This document shows positions 1-8,175 of a stretch of 32,644 bases of DNA, piece by piece. Source of the stretch: DATLHO01 sp035539855 (lineage in GTDB: Bacteria; Bacteroidota; Ignavibacteria; OLB7); NCBI GenBank assembly GCA_035539855.1, contig DATLHO010000134.1:1-32644 (forward strand), given 5' to 3'. Under the pieces are notes generated by a model. It did not search any database, was not told the origin of the DNA, and saw only the letters and a list, made by a program, of their open reading frames with translations. Position 1 is the first letter of the stretch, and every line of letters starts with the position of its first letter. A program made the translations under genes and the position numbers.

Positions 1-122
1 TCGACGCGTCGGAGTCGACGCACGCGATCGATCTCTCGGCGCAACCGACGGGCACCTACCTCGTGCGCGTCGACGGTGACGGCGAGTCGTGGCTTCGCAA
101 GGTCATCGTCGAGCAGCGCTGA
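1..122 (+). CDS. C-terminal end of a T9SS-sorted secreted protein (5' truncated)
   Basis: Reading in the frame that starts at base 3, the sequence encodes 39 residues and stops at 120-122 (TGA). The visible tail has the pattern of a type IX secretion type A sorting domain: a turn, PTGTYLVRV, then a short basic strand ending in RKVIVEQR. In that family the C-terminal beta-sandwich is recognised by the Por/T9SS machinery, so the protein is probably secreted or held at the cell surface. The body of the protein lies outside the window, so its function cannot be stated. A strong intrinsic terminator follows 37 bases later. The same type of tail is found on the protein at 5087-7081. Confidence 0.75.
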   Translation, partial: DASESTHAIDLSAQPTGTYLVRVDGDGESWLRKVIVEQR

Positions 123-158
123 CGCTAGCGGTCGACCGACACATATCGCGGCACACCG

Positions 159-188
159 AGGCCCCGTCATTCGACGGGGCCTTTTTTT
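159..188 (+). terminator. Rho-independent terminator
   Basis: A perfect 10-bp stem (AGGCCCCGTC at 159-168, GACGGGGCCT at 173-182) with a 4-nt loop is followed by seven T residues (182-188). It ends the transcript of the gene whose tail occupies 1-122. It is the only hairpin in the window with a textbook stem and T-tract together. Confidence 0.92.
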
Positions 189-568
189 GTGCCTGCGCCA
201 CCATCCCCGCCAGAGATTCTCCGCTTTCTCCTGACAGCCGTCATGGTTCAGACAACGGTTCGGAGCGACCTTATATCGGTGCGGAGCTCCGCCATGTGCG
301 CGGCGACGGTTCCACTTTTTTCGTTCGCGCGCAATCTGGATGAAATCGCGTCGCGACGTCCTCGCATTGACAAACGCATCAGTCAATTGATGCGAACACA
401 TCATTCGACGCATCGCCGCGACGCCGTTCTTTGCATCGTATTCAGATAACGCCGCAGACCGCATGGGCACTGGCCTGCGGCCGTTCGTCGACACGGACCT
501 CGACGACCGTCCCCGACTGCGACAACGCGCTCGGTACGGAGTCACGCCGATATACCGGACCATTTTCA
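189..568. promoter_or_regulatory. Gene-free leader upstream of the beta-propeller/TonB operon
   Basis: No convincing gene lies here. The short open frames have no signal peptide or family resemblance. The stretch is less GC-rich than the coding DNA. It contains a perfect 12-bp palindrome GCGGAGCTCCGC (281-292), four bases after a TTATAT hexamer (271-276) that could be a -10 element. It also contains an inverted repeat CGCATCA-6 nt-TGATGCG (375-394). These are plausible promoter and operator sites for the three genes that follow, but no -35 match is convincing and the regulator is unknown. Confidence 0.4.
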
Positions 569-1627
569 ATGAATATCTCACACACCTCCCCGACCCTCAC
601 TCGGGCGGCCATCGCCGCGCTCGTCGTCGTCGCGTTGACGCTCGTTCCACGGCTTGCTCCTGCGCAGAACTCGCAGGTTGCGCCGCAGCCGAAAACGCAG
701 TCGCGTGCATTCGTGGTGAACATTCTCGATTCGTCCGTCTCCGAAATCGATCTCGTGGCGATGAAGGAGCTCCGCACGTTCACGGCGGGCCCGCGCCCGT
801 ACTACCCGTGCGTCTCGGGCGACAATTCGGTCATGGCGGTGACGGTCGAGGGCGAGGGCGTCGTGAAATTCTACGACGTCGCGACGCTCCGGCAGAAGGG
901 CGAAATGAAGGTCGGCAAGATGTACGCCGAGCACCTGATGTCGCTGCCCGACGGGCGCACCGCGGTGCTCGCCAGCCGGTTTCGCAACGCGTTGCTGTTC
1001 ATCGACCTGTTCGAGATGAAGGAGAAGTTCGCGGTGGAGATTCCGAACCCGCACAACATCCGCATCGGCGCGACGGGTCGCTACATCTACGTTCAGAGCA
1101 AGCTCGACCCGGCGATCTCGGTGGTCGACATCCAGGAGCGGAAGATCGTCAAGCACCATCCCGTGAAGCTGACTCCGCGCGGCCTCGCGATCTCTCCCGA
1201 CGAGAAGATCGTCTGGTTCGGCGCCAACTGGGTCAACGCGGTGTTCGGGATGGACGTCGAGACCGGGAAGATCCTGCACGTCATCGCGATGCCCGCACCG
1301 TCGAACGCGCCGACGATCCAGGAGAACACCTACCACGGCCTCGAGTTCATCGACGACCACACGCTGCTTGCGGCGAACGAAGGCAACTCGACGCTCGACG
1401 TCATCGACACGCGCACCGGCACGTGGGTCTTCCGCACGACCGACGTGATGCGCCCCGCCGGACTGCTGAAGCTCGCCGGCACCGACGGCGAATTCATCAT
1501 CACGAACAAGGCCGACAACTCCGTCGTCCGCGCGCGCCTGGCTCCTGACCGGTCGATCACGATGCTGCGGCGCGTGGTCGTCGGCAAGGGCGAGGATCTC
1601 TTCGCGAAGCGCTTCGTGATTTTCTAG
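569..1627 (+). CDS. Exported YncE-like seven-bladed beta-propeller protein
   Basis: This 352-residue protein resembles the YncE/SMP-30-like group of periplasmic beta-propellers. The start at 569 is chosen because it gives a clean signal peptide (MNISHT..., hydrophobic core AAIAALVVVALTLV, cleavage near APAQ). The frame stays open back to 431, but the extra residues have no signal character. The mature part has propeller blade repeats such as SEIDLVAMKELRTF, VKFYDVATLRQKGEM, ISVVDIQERKIVKHH and LDVIDTRTGTWVF, each a strand plus D-x-x-T turn. The length matches E. coli YncE (about 353 residues). It sits 53 bp upstream of a TonB-dependent receptor in the same direction. E. coli yncE is likewise a neighbour of the TonB-dependent receptor gene yncD, so a role in ligand uptake at the outer membrane is inferred. 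The ligand is unknown. Confidence 0.85.
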   Translation: MNISHTSPTLTRAAIAALVVVALTLVPRLAPAQNSQVAPQPKTQSRAFVVNILDSSVSEIDLVAMKELRTFTAGPRPYYPCVSGDNSVMAVTVEGEGVVKFYDVATLRQKGEMKVGKMYAEHLMSLPDGRTAVLASRFRNALLFIDLFEMKEKFAVEIPNPHNIRIGATGRYIYVQSKLDPAISVVDIQERKIVKHHPVKLTPRGLAISPDEKIVWFGANWVNAVFGMDVETGKILHVIAMPAPSNAPTIQENTYHGLEFIDDHTLLAANEGNSTLDVIDTRTGTWVFRTTDVMRPAGLLKLAGTDGEFIITNKADNSVVRARLAPDRSITMLRRVVVGKGEDLFAKRFVIF

Positions 1628-1680
1628 AACAACCTCTCACGGCCCTACCCGGCCTGTCTCCACACAGGGGAAGTCTCATA

Positions 1681-4089
1681 ATGGCACCAACACTGAAGAC
1701 GCTCTCACGCGCCGCCGCGATCGCGGCGGCGCTGCTGCTCACCGGCGGGACGCTCGTCGCACAGCCGGCCGACGCCGGCGCGCTCACCGGTCGAGTCACT
1801 TCACGCGAAGGCGCCGTGCTCGCGCGTGCGACGGTGAGCGCGACGATGGGCATGAACACGATCCGTGCGATGGCGGCCAACGACGGCACGTTCCACCTGG
1901 GCGGACTCGAGCCCGGCACCTACACGCTCGTCGTCACGCACGTCGGCTACGCGACGTTCACGTCTCCGGTGATCGTGCGCACGAACATGACCGAGCGCCT
2001 CGAGATCATTCTCGACGAGCGGCTCTCCGGCTCGATGGTCGTCGTCACGGCTTCGCGGCTGCAGTCGCGGCCGCAGCACTCGACGACCGCGATGAAGACG
2101 ACGACGCCGCTGCTCGAGACGCCGGCGTCGGTGCAGATCGTCACCGACGAGCGGATGACGCAGCAGCGCATCGAGCGCGTCAGCGAGGCGTTCGACTACA
2201 TGACGGGCATCGCCAGCGGCAGCGCGACGCGCGCGCACGGCTACCTGCTGCGCGGCTTCGCCGTCGACGACCGGTTCATCCCCTACCAGGTCGACGGGAT
2301 CTCCGGCGGCGTCTGGCGCCAGCACGAGCCTCCGGCGGCGCTCATCCAGCGCATCGAGTACCTCAAGGGACCGAGCTCGACGCTCTACGGCATCACGCAG
2401 CTCGGCGGCGTCATCAACTACGTCACGAAGAAGCCCCTCTCCGCCGCCCAGTCCTCGATCGAGATGCGGCACACGAGCTACGCCAGCGCCGAGTCGCCGA
2501 TGGGCGCGCGCAACAGCGCGACCGTCACCGCCGACATGACCGGACCGGTCGACGAGGAGCGCACGCTGCTGTACCGCATCATCGCAAGCCACGCGAACAA
2601 CACGAGCTATCGCGACGATGTCGACGAGCTCAGCCTCGACCTGCTGCCGGAGATGACGTGGCACCCGAGCGAGCGCACGCAGATCACCGCGTCGCTCAAC
2701 GTCAACATCGACAAAGGCCGGTGGGACGAGTATCTACCGGTGCCCAATCGCGATCTCACGAAGGTGCCCGACATCAGCTCGCGGCTCAACGGACCGACGG
2801 ACAATTACTGGGATTACGGCTGGGGCATCGGCGCGATCGCGCGGCACACGCTCAGCGACGCGTGGGTGATCCGGTCGGTCGCGCGGCACACCGAGCGCAT
2901 CGACGGCCGGCGCCTGTCGGAGTTCGCGGGATTGAAGGCCGACAACGTCACGATGAAGCGCAACTGGCGCGACCAGTTCAACGAGCGCTACTACACGTAC
3001 TTCGACGCCACGGCCGAGGGTAAGCTCGAGACCGGCGCGATCAGCCACACGCTGATCGCCGGCGCGACGATCGGCAACGAGCGCATCCACTTCGACCGCC
3101 GGAACATGCAGAGCGACTCGACGCTCGACATCAACATCTACAATCCGGTGCACGTCGAGAACCCCCTGCTGCCCGCGAAGCCCGGCTTCGATCGCTACTG
3201 GAACAACCTCTACATCTCGGGCTACGTGCAGGACCAGATCACGGTGTTCGATCCCCTGCGGCTGATCGCCGGCGTGCAGTACACGAGCGCGACGACGAAG
3301 CACGAGGAGCGGCGCGGCGGCGTGACGTTCGACAAGTACGACGCGGGATTCTCGCCGCGCGTCGGCGTGGTCGTGCTGCCGATCGACGGGCTGTCGATCT
3401 ACGGCTCGTACAGCACGTCGTTCAGTCCCACGAACGCCGAGCGCGAGAACGAGCTCGGCACGATCGACTTCGACCCCGAGATCGGCCGGCAGATCGAGAC
3501 GGGCGCGAAGTTCGAGCTCTTCGACGGCATGCTCGGCGGATCCGCCGCGGCGTTCCAGATCGACTACGACAACGCGCTGAGCGCGACCGGCGGCAAGAAC
3601 CCGAACGGCAACACGATCTACGTGCAGACCGCGGAGTCGCGCAGCAAGGGCGTCGAGCTCGAGCTGGCGTTCGTGCCGCTGCCGGGCATCTCGCTGACGA
3701 CGGGCTACAGCTACACCGATGCGCGCGTCATGGCCGACACCGTCGCGGCCCGCGTCGGACAGCGCCTGCCGTACGTCGCCTACAACACCGCCAACGCCTG
3801 GCTGAGCGTCGAGCCGCCGATCGAGGCGCTCGAGGGACTGCAGCTCGGCCTCGGCGCCACCTACACGGATGATCGGCCGACCGAGTTCCCGACGGCGAAG
3901 GGTGCGCTCCTGTTCCTTCCGAGCTACGTGCGCCTCGACGCCGGCGTCTCCTATGACTTCGGCGGCGCGACGCTCGCGCTCAACGTGACCAACCTGCTCG
4001 ACGAGCGCTACTGGGCAAGCGGCGGCGTCAGCCGGATCGTGCCGGGTGCGCCGCGGACGATTCGCACGACGCTGCACGTCGGACTCTGA
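1681..4089 (+). CDS. TonB-dependent (siderophore-type) outer-membrane receptor
   Basis: This 802-residue outer-membrane transporter has a signal peptide (residues 1-28, ending LVAQ). A carboxypeptidase-regulatory-like domain follows (about 35-112, with FHLGGLEPGTYTLVV), as is usual in FCB-group receptors. Then comes a TonB-box-like segment (MVVVTASR, 119-126), a plug domain (about 140-250) and the beta-barrel to the C-terminus. Plug landmarks are RGF (191-193), EYLKGPSSTLYG (226-237) and GGVINYVTKKP (242-252). The C-terminal IVPGAPRTIR segment followed by a short final strand is typical of FhuA/FoxA-type siderophore receptors. An AGGGGAAG ribosome site lies at 1666-1673. The upstream neighbour is a YncE-like propeller and the downstream neighbour an exported barrel-like protein 38 bp away, so the three are probably co-transcribed. 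The substrate (siderophore, other metal chelate or organic ligand) cannot be read from sequence. Confidence 0.93.
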   Translation: MAPTLKTLSRAAAIAAALLLTGGTLVAQPADAGALTGRVTSREGAVLARATVSATMGMNTIRAMAANDGTFHLGGLEPGTYTLVVTHVGYATFTSPVIVRTNMTERLEIILDERLSGSMVVVTASRLQSRPQHSTTAMKTTTPLLETPASVQIVTDERMTQQRIERVSEAFDYMTGIASGSATRAHGYLLRGFAVDDRFIPYQVDGISGGVWRQHEPPAALIQRIEYLKGPSSTLYGITQLGGVINYVTKKPLSAAQSSIEMRHTSYASAESPMGARNSATVTADMTGPVDEERTLLYRIIASHANNTSYRDDVDELSLDLLPEMTWHPSERTQITASLNVNIDKGRWDEYLPVPNRDLTKVPDISSRLNGPTDNYWDYGWGIGAIARHTLSDAWVIRSVARHTERIDGRRLSEFAGLKADNVTMKRNWRDQFNERYYTYFDATAEGKLETGAISHTLIAGATIGNERIHFDRRNMQSDSTLDINIYNPVHVENPLLPAKPGFDRYWNNLYISGYVQDQITVFDPLRLIAGVQYTSATTKHEERRGGVTFDKYDAGFSPRVGVVVLPIDGLSIYGSYSTSFSPTNAERENELGTIDFDPEIGRQIETGAKFELFDGMLGGSAAAFQIDYDNALSATGGKNPNGNTIYVQTAESRSKGVELELAFVPLPGISLTTGYSYTDARVMADTVAARVGQRLPYVAYNTANAWLSVEPPIEALEGLQLGLGATYTDDRPTEFPTAKGALLFLPSYVRLDAGVSYDFGGATLALNVTNLLDERYWASGGVSRIVPGAPRTIRTTLHVGL

Positions 4090-4127
4090 GGCGCGCGATC
4101 CCGATCACTCGAAACGAATCCCCTCTC

Positions 4128-4913
4128 ATGATCTCGATCCGAATCATTCCCCTCCTCCTCCTCACGCTCCTGGCCGCGGGCTCTTCGGAGCTCGCGGCGC
4201 AGGAGGACAAGCCGGGCGCGACCAATCTCTTCATCACGTACCGCTGCCGTCCGGCCGACCGTCCCGCGTTCATCCGCGCGCTGCGAGAGGACGGCACGAA
4301 GCTCTTCGATCAGTACCGTCGCGACGGCGTGATCAAGGAGTACCTGCTGCTGTACAACGAGCTCACCGACGCGCTGACCTGGGACGCGCTCGTGATCCTG
4401 ACGTTCGAGCGCTACGAGAACACCGAGCGGTGGAGGGCGATCGAGCTGGAGCGGCCGGGCGGTCTCACGCCGCCGCTGCTCGCGCTCGGCGCGCCGCACA
4501 CATCGTATTTCGCCGACCGCGTGATCGCCGCCGGTACCGCCGGAGACCGGGCGTCGTCGATCTTCACGGTGATCCCCTACAACTACAGCGCGAAGGCGGA
4601 ATACATGAACTACATCCGGACGTACGGCGTGCCGCAGTTTGACGGGTGGATCAGGGAGGGAGCGATCTCGACGTATGCGATCTACCTGAACCACCACGCG
4701 ACCGGCGAGCCGTGGGATGCCCTGCTGCTCTTCGAGTACAACGGCATCGCCGGGCTGGCCGCGCGCGACATCGTCAAGCAGCGCGTGCGCGCCGAGCTCG
4801 TCAAGGATCCCGGGTGGAAGTTGCTCAGCGACGCGAAACACGATTATCGGGTCGAGCGCGAGGTCGTCATGGCCCGGGCGCTCGTCGGGGAGAAGGTCGT
4901 CGGCGGTCGCTAG
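4128..4913 (+). CDS. Exported protein with two dimeric alpha/beta-barrel-like halves, function unknown
   Basis: This is a 261-residue protein with a signal peptide (residues 1-24, ending ELAAQ). The mature part is an internal duplication. Residues 34-105 (LFITYRCRP..., WDALVILTFERYEN) and 144-218 (SIFTVIPYN..., WDALLLFEYNGIAG) align strand by strand, each with a helix rich in charged residues and a conserved WDAL followed by a strand. This pattern suits the ferredoxin-like dimeric alpha/beta barrel fold (EthD, ABM or NIPSNAP type) arranged as a pseudo-dimer in one chain. I do not recognise a named family and see no obvious catalytic residue. It follows the TonB receptor by 38 bp. It may bind or process the imported ligand in the periplasm, which is inference from context. 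Confidence 0.75.
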   Translation: MISIRIIPLLLLTLLAAGSSELAAQEDKPGATNLFITYRCRPADRPAFIRALREDGTKLFDQYRRDGVIKEYLLLYNELTDALTWDALVILTFERYENTERWRAIELERPGGLTPPLLALGAPHTSYFADRVIAAGTAGDRASSIFTVIPYNYSAKAEYMNYIRTYGVPQFDGWIREGAISTYAIYLNHHATGEPWDALLLFEYNGIAGLAARDIVKQRVRAELVKDPGWKLLSDAKHDYRVEREVVMARALVGEKVVGGR

Positions 4914-4944
4914 GCAGGGGTCGCGGGGGGGGCGTGGCGCAACG

Positions 4945-4968
4945 CCCGGTAAGCCGTAAGTTACCGGG
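4945..4968. repeat. Inverted repeat between operon end and next gene
   Basis: The 8-bp arms CCCGGTAA (4945-4952) and TTACCGGG (4961-4968) flank an 8-nt loop. It lies 31 bp after the stop at 4913 and has no T-tract. It could end or stabilise the upstream transcript. A run of eight G residues (4925-4932) precedes it. Confidence 0.4.
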
Positions 4969-5086
4969 GCTTCGTTGGCCCCGGGCCGGCCGTTGACCTA
5001 CGGCCGCCCGGCAGGCGCGCGTTCGAGGGCACGGCGTGCGCGTTCTCCAACACCAATGCGACCGGGCGTTCCCCGGCATCACGACA

Positions 5087-7081
5087 ATGTTCCAACGGCT
5101 ACTTCCCGCACTGCTGCTCTTCTGTCTGATCGCAGGCAGCGCGAGCGCGCAGGTTTCCTACACGTCGGTCAGACCCTTCGGATACGACCTCAAGACGATG
5201 GACATCGTCTGGCCGACCACCTCGACCGGCTACGCGGTCGCGCAGCGCAATACCGGCACCGACCCGATCCGCGGCGCGGTGCTCAAGAGCGTCGACGAGG
5301 GCGCGACCTGGACGATGATCACGCGTGACGGCGTCAACCTCTACGACATCGACGCCATCAACGAGACGACCGTCATCACCGTCGGTTCGTCGCTTTCCTG
5401 CGGCTGCGCGGTGATCCAGCGCACGACCGACGCGGGCTCGAACTGGACCGAGCAGACCTTCGCCACCGTCAGCGAGCTTCGCGCCGTCGACTTCACGAGC
5501 GCCACCGTCGGCTACGCCGTCGGCGCCTCGGGCGCGGTCATGAAGACCACCGACGCCGGCGCCAACTGGACGAACATCGGTCCCGGCCCGAGCGAGAGCG
5601 TCACGTTCACGTCGCTGTCGTTCTCCGGTCCGAGCGTCGGCTACGCCGTCGCGATGTACACCGCGCTTGTCGAGCCGAACCGCGTTTACAAGACCACCGA
5701 CGCCGGCGCGACGTGGACCAAGATCATGGACCAGGGCACCGACGCGAACAAGCCGGTCTTCTTCGACGTCTGGGCGACGAGCGACCAGGTGATCTACCTG
5801 GCCGGCCGCGAGATCGTCCGTCGCCTGTTCAAGTCGACCGACGGCGGCGCGACGTGGAAGGCGATCTACAACGGACTGCCCGCGCCGCTGCCGTTCGGCA
5901 TGAACGCGATCGAGTTCGTCAACGACACGCTCGGCTTCGCCGCCGGCGACTACGGCACGCTGCTTCGCACGACGAACGCGGGCGCAATCTGGACGAAGGA
6001 GGATCCGGGCACGCTCACCGCACTGACCGCGATCGGTTTCGCCAGTCCGTACAACGGCATCTTCGGAGGACTCAGCGGCGAGCTCTATCGCCGTGCTGTC
6101 ACCGAGCTCCCGACGGTCAACGTCAGCGCCAGCAGCCTCAACTTCGGGACGATGGCCACCGGCTCGAAGGATCTCGAGCTCATCGTCTCTCCGGGCAACA
6201 GCGTCGGACTGACGATCGAGGGCATCGAGGTCAACGACTTCGACGAGGCGGGCTTCTCGCTCGTCGAGCCCACGGGCTTCCCGATCGAGCTCAGCGGCGA
6301 CGAGGAGCAGACCGTCACGGTTCGCTTCACGCCCGTCGAGGGTCTGAACCGCCGCGTCTTCGGCCAGTTGACGATCACGACGAACGACGCGCGCACACCG
6401 GAGAAGACGGTGTCGCTGCTGGCCGACGCGACGACGTCGACGGCCACGCCGCAGATCTCGATCTCCACCGACGCGGTGCGCTTCGGCACGCTCATCGAGC
6501 GCCAGTCGAAGACGATGTCTCTTGAGATCAGCGCCGCGACCGAGGAGCCGCTGGTCATCGACTCGCTGTGGATCAACCGCCAGAGCCCGGGCGCCGAGGC
6601 CTTCTCGATCGTCTCGCCCGACGGCGGCTTCCCGATCACCGTGGCCCCGGGCCAGCCGCTGACCGTCACGCTGCGCTACGCGCCGATGGCGCCGACGGAG
6701 TTCCCCGCGGCGGCCGACCTCGTAATCCTCTCGAACGATCCCGACAACACGGAGCTCCGCGTCGCGCTCAGCGGCGAGGCCGATGTCGACCCGTCGGGCG
6801 TCGAGGACGAGGCGCTGCGAAGCGCGCTTGCGATCACGACGAGCCCGAACCCCGTCGGCCAGCAGGCCCGCATCGCGATGACCATCCCGCACGCCGGTCA
6901 CCTGACGGCGCGCCTGGTCGATGCTACCGGCGCGGTCGCGGCCACGCTCGTCGATGCATCGGAGACCGCCGGTCCGCGCAGCTACACGCTCGATGCGGCG
7001 GCGCTGCCGAGCGGCACGTACACGCTCGTGGTCACGCTCGACGGTCGTACCGTCTCGTCGCGCGTGAGCATCGTGCGCTGA
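5087..7081 (+). CDS. Secreted YCF48/BNR-repeat and choice-of-anchor-D protein with T9SS sorting domain
   Basis: This is a 664-residue extracellular or surface protein. The start at 5087 gives a short, clean signal peptide (MFQRLLPALLLFCLIAGSASAQ region, residues 1-22). The frame is open from 5036, but that would put 17 polar residues in front. Residues about 25-335 hold six Asp-box-like motifs of the YCF48/BNR propeller type, such as SVDEGATWT, TTDAGSNWT, TTDAGANWT, TTDAGATWT, STDGGATWK and TTNAGAIWT. Two Ig-like choice-of-anchor-D modules follow (about 341-450 with SLNFGTMATG, and 454-575 with AVRFGTLIER). The last 80 residues are a type A T9SS sorting domain (TTSPNPVGQQARIAM and LPSGTYTLVV). 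Proteins of this build are common in FCB genomes. The ligand or partner is unknown. It is probably transcribed alone and is closed by a long hairpin at 7095-7137. Confidence 0.88.
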   Translation: MFQRLLPALLLFCLIAGSASAQVSYTSVRPFGYDLKTMDIVWPTTSTGYAVAQRNTGTDPIRGAVLKSVDEGATWTMITRDGVNLYDIDAINETTVITVGSSLSCGCAVIQRTTDAGSNWTEQTFATVSELRAVDFTSATVGYAVGASGAVMKTTDAGANWTNIGPGPSESVTFTSLSFSGPSVGYAVAMYTALVEPNRVYKTTDAGATWTKIMDQGTDANKPVFFDVWATSDQVIYLAGREIVRRLFKSTDGGATWKAIYNGLPAPLPFGMNAIEFVNDTLGFAAGDYGTLLRTTNAGAIWTKEDPGTLTALTAIGFASPYNGIFGGLSGELYRRAVTELPTVNVSASSLNFGTMATGSKDLELIVSPGNSVGLTIEGIEVNDFDEAGFSLVEPTGFPIELSGDEEQTVTVRFTPVEGLNRRVFGQLTITTNDARTPEKTVSLLADATTSTATPQISISTDAVRFGTLIERQSKTMSLEISAATEEPLVIDSLWINRQSPGAEAFSIVSPDGGFPITVAPGQPLTVTLRYAPMAPTEFPAAADLVILSNDPDNTELRVALSGEADVDPSGVEDEALRSALAITTSPNPVGQQARIAMTIPHAGHLTARLVDATGAVAATLVDASETAGPRSYTLDAAALPSGTYTLVVTLDGRTVSSRVSIVR

Positions 7082-7094
7082 TCGTTTCGTCGAA

Positions 7095-7137
7095 GAGAAT
7101 CAGGGGGAGACAGGAGCGATCCTGTCTCCCCCTTCTC
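7095..7137 (+). terminator. Long hairpin terminator without T-tract
   Basis: A perfect 13-bp stem GGGGGAGACAGGA (7103-7115) / TCCTGTCTCCCCC (7120-7132) is capped by a GCGA tetraloop. It is extended by GAGAA (7095-7099) / TTCTC (7133-7137) across a 3-nt bulge. It starts 13 bp after the stop codon at 7081. No long U-run follows, only TTCT, so its action as a terminator is inferred from stability and position. Confidence 0.75.
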
Positions 7138-7215
7138 GTTGGGGCCATGGCATATCCGTTGCGACCGTAGGCTCGACGACATCGAAGCGAGAACCACGTC
7201 ACCGCGGGGAGCACC

Positions 7216-8097
7216 ATGGCGAACAAGAGCAAGAAGTCGGGCGAGCCGAAGAAGACGCGTCCGCCGCAGAAGCAGCGGCGGCAGCCGGGCATCGAGGCGC
7301 GGATGACTCCGCGGCCGCGCGCCGAGGATCCGGGATACAAGGGCAGCGACAAGCTGCTCGACCGCGTCGCGCTGATCACCGGCGGCGACAGCGGCATCGG
7401 CCGCGCCGTCGCGATCGCGTTCGCGCGCGAGGGCGCCGACGTCTCGATCGTCTACTACGACGAGCACGAGGATGCCGAGGAGACGAAGCGGATGGTCGAG
7501 GAAGAGGGGCGGCGCTGCCTTCTGCTCGCCGGCGACATCTCGCGCGAGGCGTTCTGCCGCCGCGCCGTCGAGAAGACCGTCGCGAAGCTCGGCCGGCTCG
7601 ACGTGCTCGTCAACAACGCGGCGGTGCAGTTCCCGCAGGACAGCATCGAGAAGATCACCGCCGAGCAGCTCGATCGCACGTTCAAGACCAACATCTACTC
7701 GATGTTCTACCTGACGAGCGCGGCGCTTCCGCACCTGAAGAAGGGCAGCACGATCGTCAACAGCACGTCGGTGACCGCGTACCGCGGCAGTCCCGGGCTC
7801 ATCGACTACGCCGCGACCAAGGGCGCGATCGACGCGTTCACGCGCTCGCTCGCCGGTAGTCTCGTCGACCGCGGCATTCGCGTCAACGCCGTCGCGCCGG
7901 GACCGATCTGGACGCCGCTGATTGTCTCCTCGTTCGACGCGAAGAAGGTCTCGACCTTCGGCGGCGATTCGCCGATGAAGCGGCCGGGCGAGCCCGAGGA
8001 GGTCGCGCCGTCATACGTGTTCCTCGCAAGCGACGACTCGTCGTACATGACCGGGCAGGTGCTGCACCCCAACGGCGGCGAGATCATCAACGGGTAG
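7216..8097 (+). CDS. SDR-family NAD(P)-dependent oxidoreductase (YghA/YdaD general-stress type)
   Basis: This 293-residue cytoplasmic short-chain dehydrogenase has a basic, proline-rich N-terminal extension of about 45 residues typical of the YghA/GSP39 (YdaD) subgroup. The Rossmann nucleotide-binding motif TGGDSGIG is at 55-62 and the structural NNAA at 133-136. The catalytic Ser, Tyr and Lys are at about 185, 198 and 202 (YAATK). The C-terminal MTGQVLHPNGG matches the family ending. The substrate is probably a small alcohol, aldehyde or ketone and cannot be specified. A GGGGAG ribosome site (7206-7211) supports the start. The gene stands alone between two hairpins. In Bacillus, relatives belong to the general stress regulon, and a stress role here is inference. 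Confidence 0.9.
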   Translation: MANKSKKSGEPKKTRPPQKQRRQPGIEARMTPRPRAEDPGYKGSDKLLDRVALITGGDSGIGRAVAIAFAREGADVSIVYYDEHEDAEETKRMVEEEGRRCLLLAGDISREAFCRRAVEKTVAKLGRLDVLVNNAAVQFPQDSIEKITAEQLDRTFKTNIYSMFYLTSAALPHLKKGSTIVNSTSVTAYRGSPGLIDYAATKGAIDAFTRSLAGSLVDRGIRVNAVAPGPIWTPLIVSSFDAKKVSTFGGDSPMKRPGEPEEVAPSYVFLASDDSSYMTGQVLHPNGGEIING

Positions 8098-8124
8098 CCA
8101 CAGCAAGGTGCACGAACGCGCGCC

Positions 8125-8160
8125 GGCGACGGAGCATGCCTCCGTCGCCGTCGCCGTTTT
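8125..8160. terminator. Hairpin terminator between convergent genes
   Basis: A 10-bp perfect stem GGCGACGGAG (8125-8134) / CTCCGTCGCC (8140-8149) has a 5-nt loop. A short TTTT follows at 8157-8160. It lies 27 bp after the SDR gene and 15 bp from the stop of the convergent cytochrome c gene, so it may serve both directions. Confidence 0.6.
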
Positions 8161-8175
8161 CCTCCGTCCGCCTCG

